Assembly: GCF_030651995.1 (NCBI RefSeq)
Contig: NZ_JAUSBN010000071.1
Span: forward strand, 1-64,000
DNA length: 64,000 bases
Direction: 5' to 3'
DNA from: Reyranella sp.
GTDB lineage: Bacteria > Pseudomonadota > Alphaproteobacteria > Reyranellales > Reyranellaceae
Positions 54,058 to 63,798 of the stretch are shown here, piece by piece. Made by a program: the position numbers and the translations under genes. The notes under the pieces are model-generated. The model did not search any database. It was given only the letters and a program-made list of their open reading frames with translations, and was not told the origin of the DNA. The first letter of the stretch is position 1, and every line of letters starts with the position of its first letter.

Positions 54058-55215
54058 ATGAAGCTCATCACAACGACTGACGAGTTGGCGGCGTTCTGCA
54101 AGCCCCTCGCCGATACTGAATTTATTGCAGTCGACACCGAGTTCATGCGTGAGCGGACCTATTGGCCCAAGCTCTGCCTGGCCCAGGTTGCCGGTCCCGA
54201 AGACGCGGCCGCGATCGACACGCTGGCCGAGGGCATTGACCTCGCCCCACTCGACGAGCTGATGCTCAATCCCAAGGTCCTCAAGGTCTTCCACGCCGCC
54301 CGCCAGGATCTGGAAATCTTCTACTTGCGCCTCCAGAAGGTGCCGGGGCCCCTGTTCGACACCCAGGTCGCCGCCATGGTCTGCGGTCACGGGGAGGCCG
54401 CTTCCTACGAATCGCTTGCCACCAAACTGGCCAAGGCAAAGATCGACAAGTCCAGCCGGTTCACCGACTGGAGCCGCCGGCCACTCAGCGAGCGCCAGAT
54501 CACCTACGCCCTGTCCGACGTCACCCACCTGCGCGTCGTCTACGAGAAGCTGAAGCGCCAGCTCGACAAGACCGGCCGTTTCTCCTGGATTGCGGAGGAA
54601 ATGTCGGTTCTGAACGATCCCGCGATCTATCGCGCCGATCCCGAGCAGGCCTGGCGCCGGCTGAAGCCGCGGGGGGCCTCCCCGCGGGTGATGGCGATCC
54701 TCAAGGAGGCCGCGGCCTGGCGCGAGCGCACGGCGCAGCGCATCGACATTCCCCGTCAGCGCCTGATCCGGGACGAGCAGCTGCTGGAGATCGCGGCCCA
54801 CGCGCCCAAGTCGATCGAGGAACTCGCCGGGACGCGCGGCCTCGGTCGCGGCTTTGCCGAAGGCTGGCAGGGCCGGGAGCTGATGGAAGCCATCGAGCGG
54901 GCGCGGGCCTTGCCGGAAGCGGAGCTGCCGGTCCGCGACAAGACCCCCGAGCAGATCCGGGCGCCCGGCGCGATCGTCGACCTTCTACGCACCCTGCTGC
55001 GGCTCAAGGCCGAGCAGGCCGGCGTGGCAGGCCGCCTGGTGGCGAGCGCCGACGAACTCGACCGGCTGGCCGCGGGAAAGCGCGACATCGCAGCCCTGAA
55101 GGGCTGGCGTCACGAAGTGTTCGGGGCGGACGCAGTGGACCTGATCGAGGGTCGTCTGGCGCTGGCGCTGAACGGCGATCAACCGAAACTCGTCCAGCTG
55201 ACGCCGAGCTCATAG
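54058..55215 (+). CDS. rnd: Ribonuclease D
   Basis: A 385-aa DEDD exonuclease that trims tRNA 3' ends. Exo I is FIAVDTEFMRE (D26, E28), Exo II FHAARQDLEIF and Exo III YALSDVTHLR with the DEDDy tyrosine. One or two HRDC helical domains follow (about 210-370, PRQRLIRDEQLLEIA). ATG 54058 gives the usual MKLITTTDELAAF start. It is divergent from aspS, as in other alphaproteobacteria. Confidence 0.93.
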   Translation: MKLITTTDELAAFCKPLADTEFIAVDTEFMRERTYWPKLCLAQVAGPEDAAAIDTLAEGIDLAPLDELMLNPKVLKVFHAARQDLEIFYLRLQKVPGPLFDTQVAAMVCGHGEAASYESLATKLAKAKIDKSSRFTDWSRRPLSERQITYALSDVTHLRVVYEKLKRQLDKTGRFSWIAEEMSVLNDPAIYRADPEQAWRRLKPRGASPRVMAILKEAAAWRERTAQRIDIPRQRLIRDEQLLEIAAHAPKSIEELAGTRGLGRGFAEGWQGRELMEAIERARALPEAELPVRDKTPEQIRAPGAIVDLLRTLLRLKAEQAGVAGRLVASADELDRLAAGKRDIAALKGWRHEVFGADAVDLIEGRLALALNGDQPKLVQLTPSS

Positions 55216-55225
55216 TCGCCCCTGG

Positions 55226-56731
55226 CTAGGCGGATACGATCACCGGCTTGAGTTCGAAGGCCTGCGCAGCGGCCTCGAGCCGCCGTGCGGTGACATCGCC
55301 AAGGCTCCTCTTGAGCGCCGTCGGCACCAGCAGCCGAAGTTCCCGCTCGGTCCGGCGAAGCTGCAGCTGTGGCAGGAGGCCCGGAGCGCCACCGCTCAGA
55401 TTGTAGGCAAGCCGCAGGCAGGCGCCGAGGCATCGGGCAAAACTGCGCCCCTTGGTGTCGGTCAGGCGCAAGGCCGTGTCGATCATCGCCGCCTTGGGCT
55501 CGCTCTTGTAGCGATAGGTTAGCGTCATCGCGAGGACGGCGCGCTCGCGGTGATTCATCCCCGGCGCGGGCAGGTGCAACACGCGGAAATACGCCTGGTC
55601 GGCACGATAGTCGGGATGGTCGTCCCACGAGATGTCACTGAGATGGCAGGCGGCCCTGCGCAGGATCTGCTCGCTGTCGGTTTCGCCGGCGAACGCAGGC
55701 GACAGCCAGTCGAAGATTTCATTCGGCGAGAGGTCGAAACGGTGCCAGCTCTCGCCCTGCTCCTCGGCGAAAGCGATCAGCGGATGACGCGCCCTCTCCT
55801 GCTCGCTCAGCCGCGAATAGTAGAAGCCCTCTCGCAGACCGAAGGCCGAGAAGACGATGGTCTTGGGCTTCAGAACCGCCAGCAGCCTGTCGAGGGCAAG
55901 GCACGCAAGCGGCAGCGTGTCGACGCGGCGGCGCGACACTCCCGGCATCTTCTCCAGCGACTTGGGGCTCTGAACGGCGATCAGTCGCGCCACCGCGCGT
56001 GCCTCGTCGGCCGGGATTTCGTACTGATGGATGATGTGCAGCGGATATCCTGCCTGCTCCATGTGCAGGCGCGCGAAGGCGCGCCACGCGCCGCCGACCG
56101 CATAGAAGGTCTTGCCCTGCTCCTCGCGCAACCAGCGCACGCCCTCGATGGCATCGACGACGGTCTTGCGGGGATCGCCTCTGCCCGAAGACATCAGGCG
56201 CAGAGGACCGACCGGCAGCGTGCTGGAGGAGCCTAGACGACCCTGGGAGAGCGAAGCGAGTTCGAGACTGCCCCCGCCCAGATCGCCCATCACGCCATCC
56301 GCATCGGGCATGCCGCACATCACGCCATAACCCGCGAAGCGCGCCTCGTCCTGGCCACTCACCGTATGGGCCACGATCCCGGGACGGCTGGCCAGCTCGC
56401 GCATGAAATCGGCGCCATCGGCGGCGTCGCGCACGGCGGCGGTCGCCAGCAAGTCGAGCGAACTGACCTTCATGTTGTGCGCCAGGGTCGCGAAGCGGTC
56501 GATGTTGGCCAGGGCCATCTCGACGCCTTCGGGATTGAGACGCCCGGTGGCATCGAGGCCACGTGCCAACCCGCACAGCACCTTCTCGTTGAAGACCGGC
56601 AACGGCGCGCGGCTCGCGCGTTCGTAAACGACGAGGCGGATCGAATTCGAGCCGACGTCGATGATGCCCACGCGGCCCGTCCGAAGAGGGGTGTGCGAGA
56701 CAGAGGCGCCTGCGGTCGGGTAGCCGTCCAT
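55226..56731 (-). CDS. ppx: Exopolyphosphatase / Ppx-GppA phosphatase
   Basis: A 501-aa phosphatase of the sugar-kinase/HSP70 fold. The phosphate-1 motif is VGIIDVGSNSIRLVVYE, with GVMGDLGGGSLELASLS for the phosphate-2 site. The C-terminal HD-like helical domain starts at about 310. It removes phosphate from polyphosphate ends and may act on pppGpp. Starts 73 nt after ppk on the same strand, the usual ppk-ppx arrangement. Confidence 0.92.
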   Translation of the reverse strand: MDGYPTAGASVSHTPLRTGRVGIIDVGSNSIRLVVYERASRAPLPVFNEKVLCGLARGLDATGRLNPEGVEMALANIDRFATLAHNMKVSSLDLLATAAVRDAADGADFMRELASRPGIVAHTVSGQDEARFAGYGVMCGMPDADGVMGDLGGGSLELASLSQGRLGSSSTLPVGPLRLMSSGRGDPRKTVVDAIEGVRWLREEQGKTFYAVGGAWRAFARLHMEQAGYPLHIIHQYEIPADEARAVARLIAVQSPKSLEKMPGVSRRRVDTLPLACLALDRLLAVLKPKTIVFSAFGLREGFYYSRLSEQERARHPLIAFAEEQGESWHRFDLSPNEIFDWLSPAFAGETDSEQILRRAACHLSDISWDDHPDYRADQAYFRVLHLPAPGMNHRERAVLAMTLTYRYKSEPKAAMIDTALRLTDTKGRSFARCLGACLRLAYNLSGGAPGLLPQLQLRRTERELRLLVPTALKRSLGDVTARRLEAAAQAFELKPVIVSA

Positions 56732-56804
56732 GCGCGCTCCCTCTAGCCGAATCCGGGGCGGATTACAGCGCCATATTGGGCGCGACCCGACGCCGCTGGC
56801 GCGT

Positions 56805-58964
56805 TCAGGAGCTCAGAACCAGTCGCGGGACTGCGCCGCTCAGCTTCAACGCGCTCCCGCGCCCGGAGAGCGACGGGTTCGTCATGAAATAGTGATGGGC
56901 GATGAAAGGTTCCTTACCGGTCTGGGGCCGGCGATAGTTACCGTCTTGTGACATCAACCAACTCTGGCCGTCGTCCTTCAGGTTGGCCACCATGATCTGG
57001 TCGAGGACCTGCTCGCGCACCGTCTGGTTCTCGACCGGACAAAGCAATTCGACGCGACGGTCGAGGTTGCGCGGCATCCAGTCGGCGGAGGAGAGGAAGA
57101 CCTTTGCTTCCATCGACGGCAGCGTCCGGCCGTTGCCGAAGCAGATTATGCGCGCATGCTCCAGGAAGCGACCGACCATGCTCTTGACCCGGATATGATC
57201 GCTGAGCCCCGGAACGCCGGGCCTGAGACAGCAGATGCCGCGCACGACCAGGTCGATCTGGACACCGGCGTTCGACGCCGCATAGAGGCGATCGATCAAT
57301 GCGCTATCCACCAGGGAGTTGAGCTTGGCCCAGATCGCCGCCGGCTTGCCGGCCTTGGCGTTGGCGATCTCGGCATCGATCAGGTCGTAGAGCGTCGGCC
57401 GCAAGGTCACCGGCGCGAAGGCGATCTTCTCCATCTGCTCGGGGCGCGCATAGCCGGTCATGTAGTTGAACAGGCGCGCGGCGTCGCGGCACATCGCCGG
57501 ATCGCAGGTGAAGAACGACAGGTCGGTGTAGATGCGCGCCGTGATCGGGTGATAGTTGCCGGTGCCGAAATGCACATAGGTGCGGATCGACTGCGCCTCG
57601 CGGCGCACCACCATCGAGACCTTGGCGTGCGTCTTGAGATCGATGAAGCCGTAAACCACCTGCACGCCGGCGCGCTCGAGATCGCGCGCCCAGCGGATGT
57701 TGGCCTCCTCGTCGAAGCGGGCCTTGAGCTCGACCAGTGCAGACACGGTCTTGCCCGCCTCGGCCGCCGCGATCAGTTCCTTGACGATGGGTGAATCGGC
57801 GCTGGTGCGATAGAGCGTCTGCTTGATCGCGACGACGGCGGGATCGCGCGCCGCCTGGCGCAGGAACTGCACCACCACGTCGAAGCTCTCGTAGGGATGA
57901 TGAACGACGATGTCCTTGGCGCGGATCGCCGCGAAGCAGTCGCCGCCGAAATCGCGGATACGCTCGGGAAAGCGCGCATTGTAGGGCTCGAACGTGAGGT
58001 CGGGCCGATCGTCTATGATCACCGCCTTCACGTCGCCGATGTTCAGCATGCGGTCGAGATGGAAGACATGAACGGTTTGGGTCTGCTCCGGAATCTCGAG
58101 CTGGTCGAACAGGAAGTCGCGCAGCTCTGCGGGCATCGCGCTGTTGACGGAGATGGAGATCAGGTCTCCCCGGCGGCGGCGTTTCAGCGCGCTCTCGTAC
58201 AGCAGGACGAGGTCCTCGGCCTCTTCGTTGATCTCGACGTCGCTGTCGCGGATCACCCGGAAGAAGGCGCGCTCGATCACCTCGTAGCCGGGGAACAGGC
58301 GCGGCAGGTAGATGTCGATCAGGTCTTCCAGCGGCAGGAAACGGATGTCCGGGCCCGGCAGGCGCACGAAGCGGTCGACCTGCGGCGGCAGGGGCAGCAG
58401 CGCCATCAGCGGCCGGCGGTCGTCGCGGCGCTGCAGCTTCAGGATGGCGGAGAAGCCGCCGTTGGGGATGAACGGAAACGGATGCGCCGGGTCGATCGCC
58501 AGCGGCGTCAGGATCGGGAAGACCTGGTCGATGAAGTAGGTGTCGAGCCAGCTGCGCTCGGCCTCCGTGAGTTCGTCCGAATCCAGCACGGCAATGCCGG
58601 CCTGGCGCAGATCGTCCTGCAGCGACGCCCAGACATCCTGCTGATGGGCCATCAGGGTCGAGGCGCGGTCGCGGATCGCCACGAGCTGTTCGGCCGGCGT
58701 CATGCCGTCGTCGCTGAGCAGGGTCGAGCGCGTCTGCAGCATGTCGACGAGCCCGGCGACACGGACCATGTAGAACTCGTCGAGGTTCGCCGCGGAAATG
58801 GACAGAAATCGCACCCGCTCCAGCAACGGATGGCGCTTGTTGGTCGCCTCCTCGAGCACGCGCGTGTTGAAGGCCAGCCACGACAGTTCGCGATTGATGA
58901 AGCGTCGGGGACTGTCGGGTGGTATTTCGAGCGAAGCCGGATCGGCCGAGTTGAGCGCGTCCAT
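56805..58964 (-). CDS. ppk: Polyphosphate kinase 1
   Basis: A 719-aa PPK1 that makes polyphosphate from ATP. The N-terminal helical domain opens with [19 protein letters not shown]; the catalytic halves carry the phosphorylated histidine H446 in DLKTHAK and the second active-site His in [14 protein letters not shown] 58964 gives the usual start near INRELSWL; an ATG 72 nt further upstream is in frame and cannot be excluded. Divergent from sixA. Confidence 0.94.
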   Translation of the reverse strand: MDALNSADPASLEIPPDSPRRFINRELSWLAFNTRVLEEATNKRHPLLERVRFLSISAANLDEFYMVRVAGLVDMLQTRSTLLSDDGMTPAEQLVAIRDRASTLMAHQQDVWASLQDDLRQAGIAVLDSDELTEAERSWLDTYFIDQVFPILTPLAIDPAHPFPFIPNGGFSAILKLQRRDDRRPLMALLPLPPQVDRFVRLPGPDIRFLPLEDLIDIYLPRLFPGYEVIERAFFRVIRDSDVEINEEAEDLVLLYESALKRRRRGDLISISVNSAMPAELRDFLFDQLEIPEQTQTVHVFHLDRMLNIGDVKAVIIDDRPDLTFEPYNARFPERIRDFGGDCFAAIRAKDIVVHHPYESFDVVVQFLRQAARDPAVVAIKQTLYRTSADSPIVKELIAAAEAGKTVSALVELKARFDEEANIRWARDLERAGVQVVYGFIDLKTHAKVSMVVRREAQSIRTYVHFGTGNYHPITARIYTDLSFFTCDPAMCRDAARLFNYMTGYARPEQMEKIAFAPVTLRPTLYDLIDAEIANAKAGKPAAIWAKLNSLVDSALIDRLYAASNAGVQIDLVVRGICCLRPGVPGLSDHIRVKSMVGRFLEHARIICFGNGRTLPSMEAKVFLSSADWMPRNLDRRVELLCPVENQTVREQVLDQIMVANLKDDGQSWLMSQDGNYRRPQTGKEPFIAHHYFMTNPSLSGRGSALKLSGAVPRLVLSS

Positions 58965-59076
58965 GTGGACCCCTGCGGGGGCACTCTCCCTGAAATTATG
59001 CACAGGAACGGTAGCGTCTCCACATGACCCTGTCATGGCATTTAACTAAACCTTTGTTCTTGTTGGCTTTATTGGA

Positions 59077-59610
59077 ATGACGGATGTGAAGAACATTCTC
59101 CTCCTGCGCCATGCAAAATCCGCTTGGAACATCCCGCACCAGAGCGACCACGACCGCGCGCTCAACGATCGCGGTGAACGCGCGGCCAGGACCATGGCCG
59201 CGCACATGGTCGGGAAGGCGCCTCGCCCCGATCTGATCCTATGTTCGACGGCCGCCCGGACGCGCCAGACGCTGGCGCCGCTCGTGAAGGCACTGGGCAG
59301 TCCCACGCCGCCGATTTCCCTGGAGAAGCAGCTCTACCTCGCCTCGGAGAGCGAGCTTCTGGATCGCCTGCAGACCCTGCCCGAGGGTGTCGAGACCGTC
59401 CTGCTGATCGGTCACAACGAAGGCATCGGCGAATTCGCCGTCGCCCTGGCCGGACAGGGCCCTGACGAGGCGCTGCAACGTTTGCGGGAAAAATATCCCA
59501 CAGGAGCCCTGACAACACTCGTTCTTCGCCAGGGCCCCTGGAGCGCCCTGGCTCCGGGAGCCTGCGAGCTTCTGGCCTTCGTCCGGCCGCGCGATCTGGA
59601 CCCGCGCTGA
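59077..59610 (+). CDS. Phosphohistidine phosphatase SixA-type
   Basis: A 177-aa histidine phosphatase. The phospho-acceptor is H12 in LLLRHAKSAW and the second His is H113 in LIGHNEG, with Arg in RTRQT. SixA dephosphorylates His-phosphorylated proteins such as the HPt of ArcB and the nitrogen PTS. Divergent from ppk. It is 4 nt from the convergent SDR gene. Confidence 0.85.
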   Translation: MTDVKNILLLRHAKSAWNIPHQSDHDRALNDRGERAARTMAAHMVGKAPRPDLILCSTAARTRQTLAPLVKALGSPTPPISLEKQLYLASESELLDRLQTLPEGVETVLLIGHNEGIGEFAVALAGQGPDEALQRLREKYPTGALTTLVLRQGPWSALAPGACELLAFVRPRDLDPR

Positions 59611-59614
59611 CGCC

Positions 59615-60394
59615 TCAGTAGGTGCCGGGGTACTGGCCGCCATCCATCAGGATGTTCTGGCCGGTCATGTAGCCAGCGTGAACGCTGCACAGAAATGCGC
59701 ACATCATGCCGAACTCCTCGGCCGTGCCGAAGCGGCCGGCAGGATGCGCCTTGGCGGCGGTGGCGTACTCCTCTTCGAAGCTGCGCCCGGCCTTCGCCGC
59801 GCGCGCCTTCGTCGTGCCGCGCAGGCGGTCCGTGTCGAAGGGACCCGGCAGCAGGCCGTTGATCGTCACGCCATGACGGATCGTCGTTCGCGCGACGCCG
59901 GCCACGAAGCCGGTGAGGCCCGAGCGGGCGCCATTGCTGAGGCCCAGAATGTCGATCGGAGCCTTCACCGAGCTCGAGGTGATGTTCACGATGCGCCCGA
60001 AGCCGCGCTTCATCATGCCGTCGACGCTCGCCTTGATGAATTCGATCGGCGTCAGCATGTTGGCGTCGAGCGCCTTGATCCAGTCCTCGCGGTTCCAGTC
60101 GCGGAAGTTGCCCGGCGGCGGGCCACCGGCATTGTTGACGATGATGTCGGGCTCGGGACAGGCCGCCAGGACCTGCTTGCGGCCGTCATCGGTCGTGACG
60201 TCGACGGCGACCGCCGTGACCTTCACGCCGTACGTCTTGCGGATCTCCTCGGCCGTCGCCTCGAGTTCCGACTTGGTGCGCGCGTTGATCACCAGATCGA
60301 CGCCCTCGCCCGCCAGCGCTTCGGCGCAGCCGCGCCCCAGTCCCTTGCTCGCCGCGCAGACGATGGCCTTGCGGCCCTTGATGCCCATGTCCAT
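59615..60394 (-). CDS. SDR-family oxidoreductase with altered catalytic tetrad
   Basis: A 259-aa short-chain dehydrogenase. The cofactor motif is ASKGLGRG and NNAG is present, but the catalytic YxxxK is replaced: LSNGARSGLTG puts Ser153 at the Tyr position and Arg157 at the Lys position. This matches the atypical FabG-like SDR subgroup, whose members still conserve the Rossmann fold. It may use another acid/base or bind without turnover. Starts 13 nt from the DUF2147 gene on the same strand. Confidence 0.85.
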   Translation of the reverse strand: MDMGIKGRKAIVCAASKGLGRGCAEALAGEGVDLVINARTKSELEATAEEIRKTYGVKVTAVAVDVTTDDGRKQVLAACPEPDIIVNNAGGPPPGNFRDWNREDWIKALDANMLTPIEFIKASVDGMMKRGFGRIVNITSSSVKAPIDILGLSNGARSGLTGFVAGVARTTIRHGVTINGLLPGPFDTDRLRGTTKARAAKAGRSFEEEYATAAKAHPAGRFGTAEEFGMMCAFLCSVHAGYMTGQNILMDGGQYPGTY

Positions 60395-60407
60395 TTGCGT
60401 TCCTCTC

Positions 60408-60869
60408 CTAATTCACACGCGTCCAGAGTTGCGTCTTGCCGAACATCGGCGTGCCGACGAAACCGCGCAGGCGCAGCTTGCCGTCCGGCTGCAGGCTGAT
60501 GTTGGCGCTGTAGGTCTTGCCGTCCTCGCCGTTATAGACCTCGCCGTCCTCGAAGGTGTTGGGCTGGGCGGCCTGCTTGAACCCCCAGATCAGCGGCATC
60601 CCGATCACCTTGCGGGCGCGCAGTGTCGGATTCTCGTTGAGATAATCGGTGGCGGCATCCGGCGCGACGGCGGCGCCGTCCGGCCCCTTGGGGTTGATGA
60701 GGCTCACGACGAAACCGCAGATCGGGCCGCTTGTGGCATCCGGACAGGGTCCGATCTTGATCTGGGCGACACCCGACTCCGAGAGCCACGTCCCCATGAC
60801 CGTACCCTGCTGCGCCGAGGCCGTCGTCGCCACGAGAATGAACGCGCAAACGGCGAGGATCGTCTTCAT
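60408..60869 (-). CDS. Exported DUF2147 protein
   Basis: A 153-aa secreted protein of the DUF2147 family. The signal ends TTASAQ. The family core is GTWLSESGVAQIKIGPC ... ICGFVVSL, RARKVIGMPLIWGF, GEVYNGEDGKTYSANIS and LRGFVGTPMFGKTQLW. It is a small beta domain of unknown role, often near stress or catabolic genes. SD GGGAGG 7 nt before the ATG confirms the start. Confidence 0.88.
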   Translation of the reverse strand: MKTILAVCAFILVATTASAQQGTVMGTWLSESGVAQIKIGPCPDATSGPICGFVVSLINPKGPDGAAVAPDAATDYLNENPTLRARKVIGMPLIWGFKQAAQPNTFEDGEVYNGEDGKTYSANISLQPDGKLRLRGFVGTPMFGKTQLWTRVN

Positions 60870-60882
60870 CGCTTCCTCCCTC

Positions 60883-61566
60883 TCACGACGCACCGGCGAG
60901 ATCGGCCAGCACGTCCATTGCAAGGCGACGGTCGATTTCTCGCCGCTCGGTCAACGCTCGCCCGTCCAGCGCGGCCACGACCCGACGCGCCGCATCGGCC
61001 GACCGTTCCATGTGCGAGACGAGATACTGCACGACGCCGGCGCCCGCGTGCAATTGGCGGTCCGATAGCTGCTTCAGGATGATCGAGCCCAGCAGTTCGT
61101 CGTCAGGCGGCGCGACCGCTGTGGCGGGGGCGGCACGCAACCGCGAGGCGAGATCGGGCAAGGCGATCGACCAGCGTGCGGGCGGTTCGTCCGAGATCAG
61201 AAGAATGTGGCCGCCACGCTCGCGCACCAGGTTGTAGAGATGGAAGAGCCCGCGCTCGGGCGCGCGCTCCGCCCCTTCGATCACGATCGCCGGCGATGTC
61301 GCCGCGAGGCTCGTGAGATCGGTCACATTCATTCCGTCGAGGTCGGCGCCGGTCATGACGATCGCGCTGCTGCGCGCCGCCCAGATGCGGCCGAGATGAG
61401 TCTTGCCGCAACCGGTCGGGCCGTTCAGCGACAGGGCTGGCGCGGGCCAGTCCGGCCACCGGTCGATCCACGCCAGCGCCTCGCGATTCCCCTCGGCCAC
61501 GACGAAATCCTCCCGCGCATAAGTCGGCGGCGGCAGCGCGAGGTCCAGGGTGAGCTGGTTGGCCAT
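60883..61566 (-). CDS. hdaA: Hda-type DnaA regulatory inactivator (HdaA)
   Basis: A 227-aa AAA+ protein related to DnaA domain III. The N-terminal QLTLDL (residues 4-9) is the sliding-clamp-binding motif, and the Walker A is GPTGCGKTHL. It resets DnaA by stimulating ATP hydrolysis at the replication fork. It begins 8 nt after the AI-2E transporter stop, and the pair are usual neighbours in alphaproteobacteria. The frame runs far upstream only as the antisense shadow of the transporter. Confidence 0.88.
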   Translation of the reverse strand: MANQLTLDLALPPPTYAREDFVVAEGNREALAWIDRWPDWPAPALSLNGPTGCGKTHLGRIWAARSSAIVMTGADLDGMNVTDLTSLAATSPAIVIEGAERAPERGLFHLYNLVRERGGHILLISDEPPARWSIALPDLASRLRAAPATAVAPPDDELLGSIILKQLSDRQLHAGAGVVQYLVSHMERSADAARRVVAALDGRALTERREIDRRLAMDVLADLAGAS

Positions 61567-61574
61567 GGTCCGGC

Positions 61575-62654
61575 TCAACTGGGAGCGCCGCCGCGGTAGA
61601 GAGCGCTCTCGCGATAGCGGGCGATGAAGTGGCGGACGACCACACCCAGGATCGCTGCCACTGGCACGGCGATGAGCACGCCGGTGAAGCCGAACAGCGA
61701 ACCGCCGGCCAGCAGCGCGAACATGATCCAGACCGGGTGCAGGCCGACGCGGTCGCCGACCAGCTTGGGCGAGAGGAAATTCCCCTCCAGCATCTGGCCC
61801 ACCACGAACACCGCCGCGACCTTGACGACCCCGATCCAGTCCGGCGGGAATTGCGCCAGCGCCATGCCGAGCGCCATCACGCCGCCCACGAAGGTGCCGA
61901 CGAAGGGAATGAAGGAAATGGCGCCGGCGACAAGTCCGATCACGAGGCCGAACTGCAATCCCACCAGCGTGAGGCCGATCCCGTAGAAGGTGCCCAGGGC
62001 CAGGCAGACCAGGGCCTGCCCACGGACGAAGCCGGCAATGGCGGCATTCGATTCTGCGGTGAGCTTGCGGATCGTGTCGGCGTGTTCGAGCGGCAACGAA
62101 TTGTCGATTGCCGCCACCAGCTTCTCCCAGTCCCGCAGCATGTAGAAGGTCACCACCGGAGTGATGAACAGAAGGCCGAGCAGGTTGATGATCGCCACCC
62201 CACGCTCGGCGAGCGCCCCCGCGATGCCTCCCGCGACGGCCAAGCCCTTGCCTGCCCACTGCGTCGCCTCGGATTGCAGGTCGTGCATGCTGATGGGTTC
62301 GAGGCCGAGCCGGACCCGCAGCGGCTCGAGCAGCGGCTGGATGCGGCTCATGGCCTTCATCACATATTCGGGCGCATTGGTGATCAACGACTGCACCTGC
62401 CCGAACAAGGGCGGCAGGATCGCCATCACGACGCCCACACCCACCAGCGCCGCGACGATCGTCACTACGGTGGTCGCCATCGTGCGCGACAGGCCGGCGC
62501 GCTGCAGCCGCACCACGACCGGGTCGAGGAAATAGGCCACCACCATGCCCACGACGAACGGCAGCAGAATGTCGTTCAGCAGCCACATGAGCAGCAGGAA
62601 GGCCCCGGCTGCCGCGCCCCAGAAGACCCAGCGCCCCGTAGCGGTTTGACCCAT
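61575..62654 (-). CDS. AI-2E family transporter (PerM-like)
   Basis: A 359-aa membrane protein with about eight helices and the family's paired hairpins: LLMWLLNDILLPFVVGMVVAY at the start and FIPFVGTFVGGVMALGMALA near the end. The named activity (AI-2 export) is not shown for most members; many act as Na+/H+ antiporters or other exporters. Gene order with hdaA and DUF2066 is conserved in alphaproteobacteria. Confidence 0.9.
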   Translation of the reverse strand: MGQTATGRWVFWGAAAGAFLLLMWLLNDILLPFVVGMVVAYFLDPVVVRLQRAGLSRTMATTVVTIVAALVGVGVVMAILPPLFGQVQSLITNAPEYVMKAMSRIQPLLEPLRVRLGLEPISMHDLQSEATQWAGKGLAVAGGIAGALAERGVAIINLLGLLFITPVVTFYMLRDWEKLVAAIDNSLPLEHADTIRKLTAESNAAIAGFVRGQALVCLALGTFYGIGLTLVGLQFGLVIGLVAGAISFIPFVGTFVGGVMALGMALAQFPPDWIGVVKVAAVFVVGQMLEGNFLSPKLVGDRVGLHPVWIMFALLAGGSLFGFTGVLIAVPVAAILGVVVRHFIARYRESALYRGGAPS

Positions 62655-62678
62655 TCGATCAGACTCCCCCGGCGCTCA

Positions 62679-63755
62679 CTAGCGCGGCTGCAATTGCCAG
62701 CGCCCCATATCCTGGGACAGGTTCAGACCCGCCTGGGCAAGCGTGCGCTGCAGTTCCTCGGGAGAGCCGAAGAAATCGAGCCGCAGCTCAGCCCGGTCGG
62801 ATTCGAGCGTCTTCACCGTCACGGACTTCACGGCCGGAATGGCGCCGAGCCGCTGCCGCACCTGCACCCAGTCGCCGAGCGCGCGGATCGGCACGACGAC
62901 ATCCAGCGAATCCTGCGTATCGCGCCGTACCGTGCCGATGCTGCGCCAGTCCTGGTCGGCCTTGGCGTGGATCGACTTCACCGCCGCCGGCAGATCGGCC
63001 GCACTCGCGACCGGGATCGGTGGAATCTCGCTGCGGGCACCCGTCTGGGTATCGTACCGCATACCGCGAACCGTGAGGCCGCCGCTGGACTTGTCGCCCT
63101 CGACGGTGGCCACGATGATCGTCGGCGCCCGATAGCGCTCGTTGAGCCGGGCCAGCGCGGAAACGTCGCCGACATAGGCCTGCTCCGCCGAGAGCGCGCC
63201 CTGATCGGTCGGGTCGCCGCGAATCAGCGTGACCGGAACTGCGCTGCCGGCGCTGTCGAGCTGCTGCCAGGCCTCGCGCCAGGCATTGCGGTCGTTGAGA
63301 GGCTCCACCCCGGCGGGGCCCTTCCACAACGGGATCACAAGCGCCGGCCGCGGTACCGTCTCGACCACCCGGGCGCCTGCGCCGCTCAGGTAGGACTTCA
63401 CGGCATCGGGCACGAAAACGACGTTCAGCGTGGCGCTGTAGCGGCCGGGCACCGGACGCTCACGCACGAATTCTATGCCGCGCACCATGGTCTCGAGCTG
63501 CGTGTCGTCGACTTGCGGCAGCCGTGCACGATCCTCCCCCGGCACCAACCGGTTCACGAGGAGACCGAACGCCTTGCGCCGGGCCTCGCGGATTCCCTGC
63601 GCCCGCGCCTGCACGGGGTCGGCCCCGCTCACGTCGACGTCGACCCCGGTGACGTCAAACCCGGTGCCTCCCGGGGACTGCGCCAGGGCGACGTTTGCGG
63701 CGAGAACGGCCAGGAGCACGGCAGCTATCGTGGAAAAGACGCGGCCTATCGGCAT
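62679..63755 (-). CDS. Exported DUF2066 protein
   Basis: A 358-aa secreted protein. The signal peptide (about 8-25, [15 protein letters not shown]) is followed by the DUF2066 core: [20 protein letters not shown] and [11 protein letters not shown], where alternating charged residues and hydrophobic strands suggest a surface-binding domain. Function unknown. ATG 63755 is taken because it precedes the signal peptide; an ATG at 63800 would overlap purM. It is divergent from purM. Confidence 0.85.
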   Translation of the reverse strand: MPIGRVFSTIAAVLLAVLAANVALAQSPGGTGFDVTGVDVDVSGADPVQARAQGIREARRKAFGLLVNRLVPGEDRARLPQVDDTQLETMVRGIEFVRERPVPGRYSATLNVVFVPDAVKSYLSGAGARVVETVPRPALVIPLWKGPAGVEPLNDRNAWREAWQQLDSAGSAVPVTLIRGDPTDQGALSAEQAYVGDVSALARLNERYRAPTIIVATVEGDKSSGGLTVRGMRYDTQTGARSEIPPIPVASAADLPAAVKSIHAKADQDWRSIGTVRRDTQDSLDVVVPIRALGDWVQVRQRLGAIPAVKSVTVKTLESDRAELRLDFFGSPEELQRTLAQAGLNLSQDMGRWQLQPR

Positions 63756-63782
63756 TGCGGGGGTCCGGTTTTTGGCTATGTT
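63755..63782 (+). promoter_or_regulatory. Candidate purM promoter
   Basis: TTGCGG (63755-63760), 16-bp spacer, TATGTT (63777-63782). It overlaps the start codon of the leftward DUF2066 gene. Weak match. Confidence 0.35.
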
Positions 63783-63798
63783 CGCGCACCGTAATAGC

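Noticed and set aside
61629-63794. 721-codon plus-strand frame over the AI-2E and DUF2066 genes
   Set aside because: Spans two oppositely oriented genes and is H/D/R-rich with no family; shadow frame.
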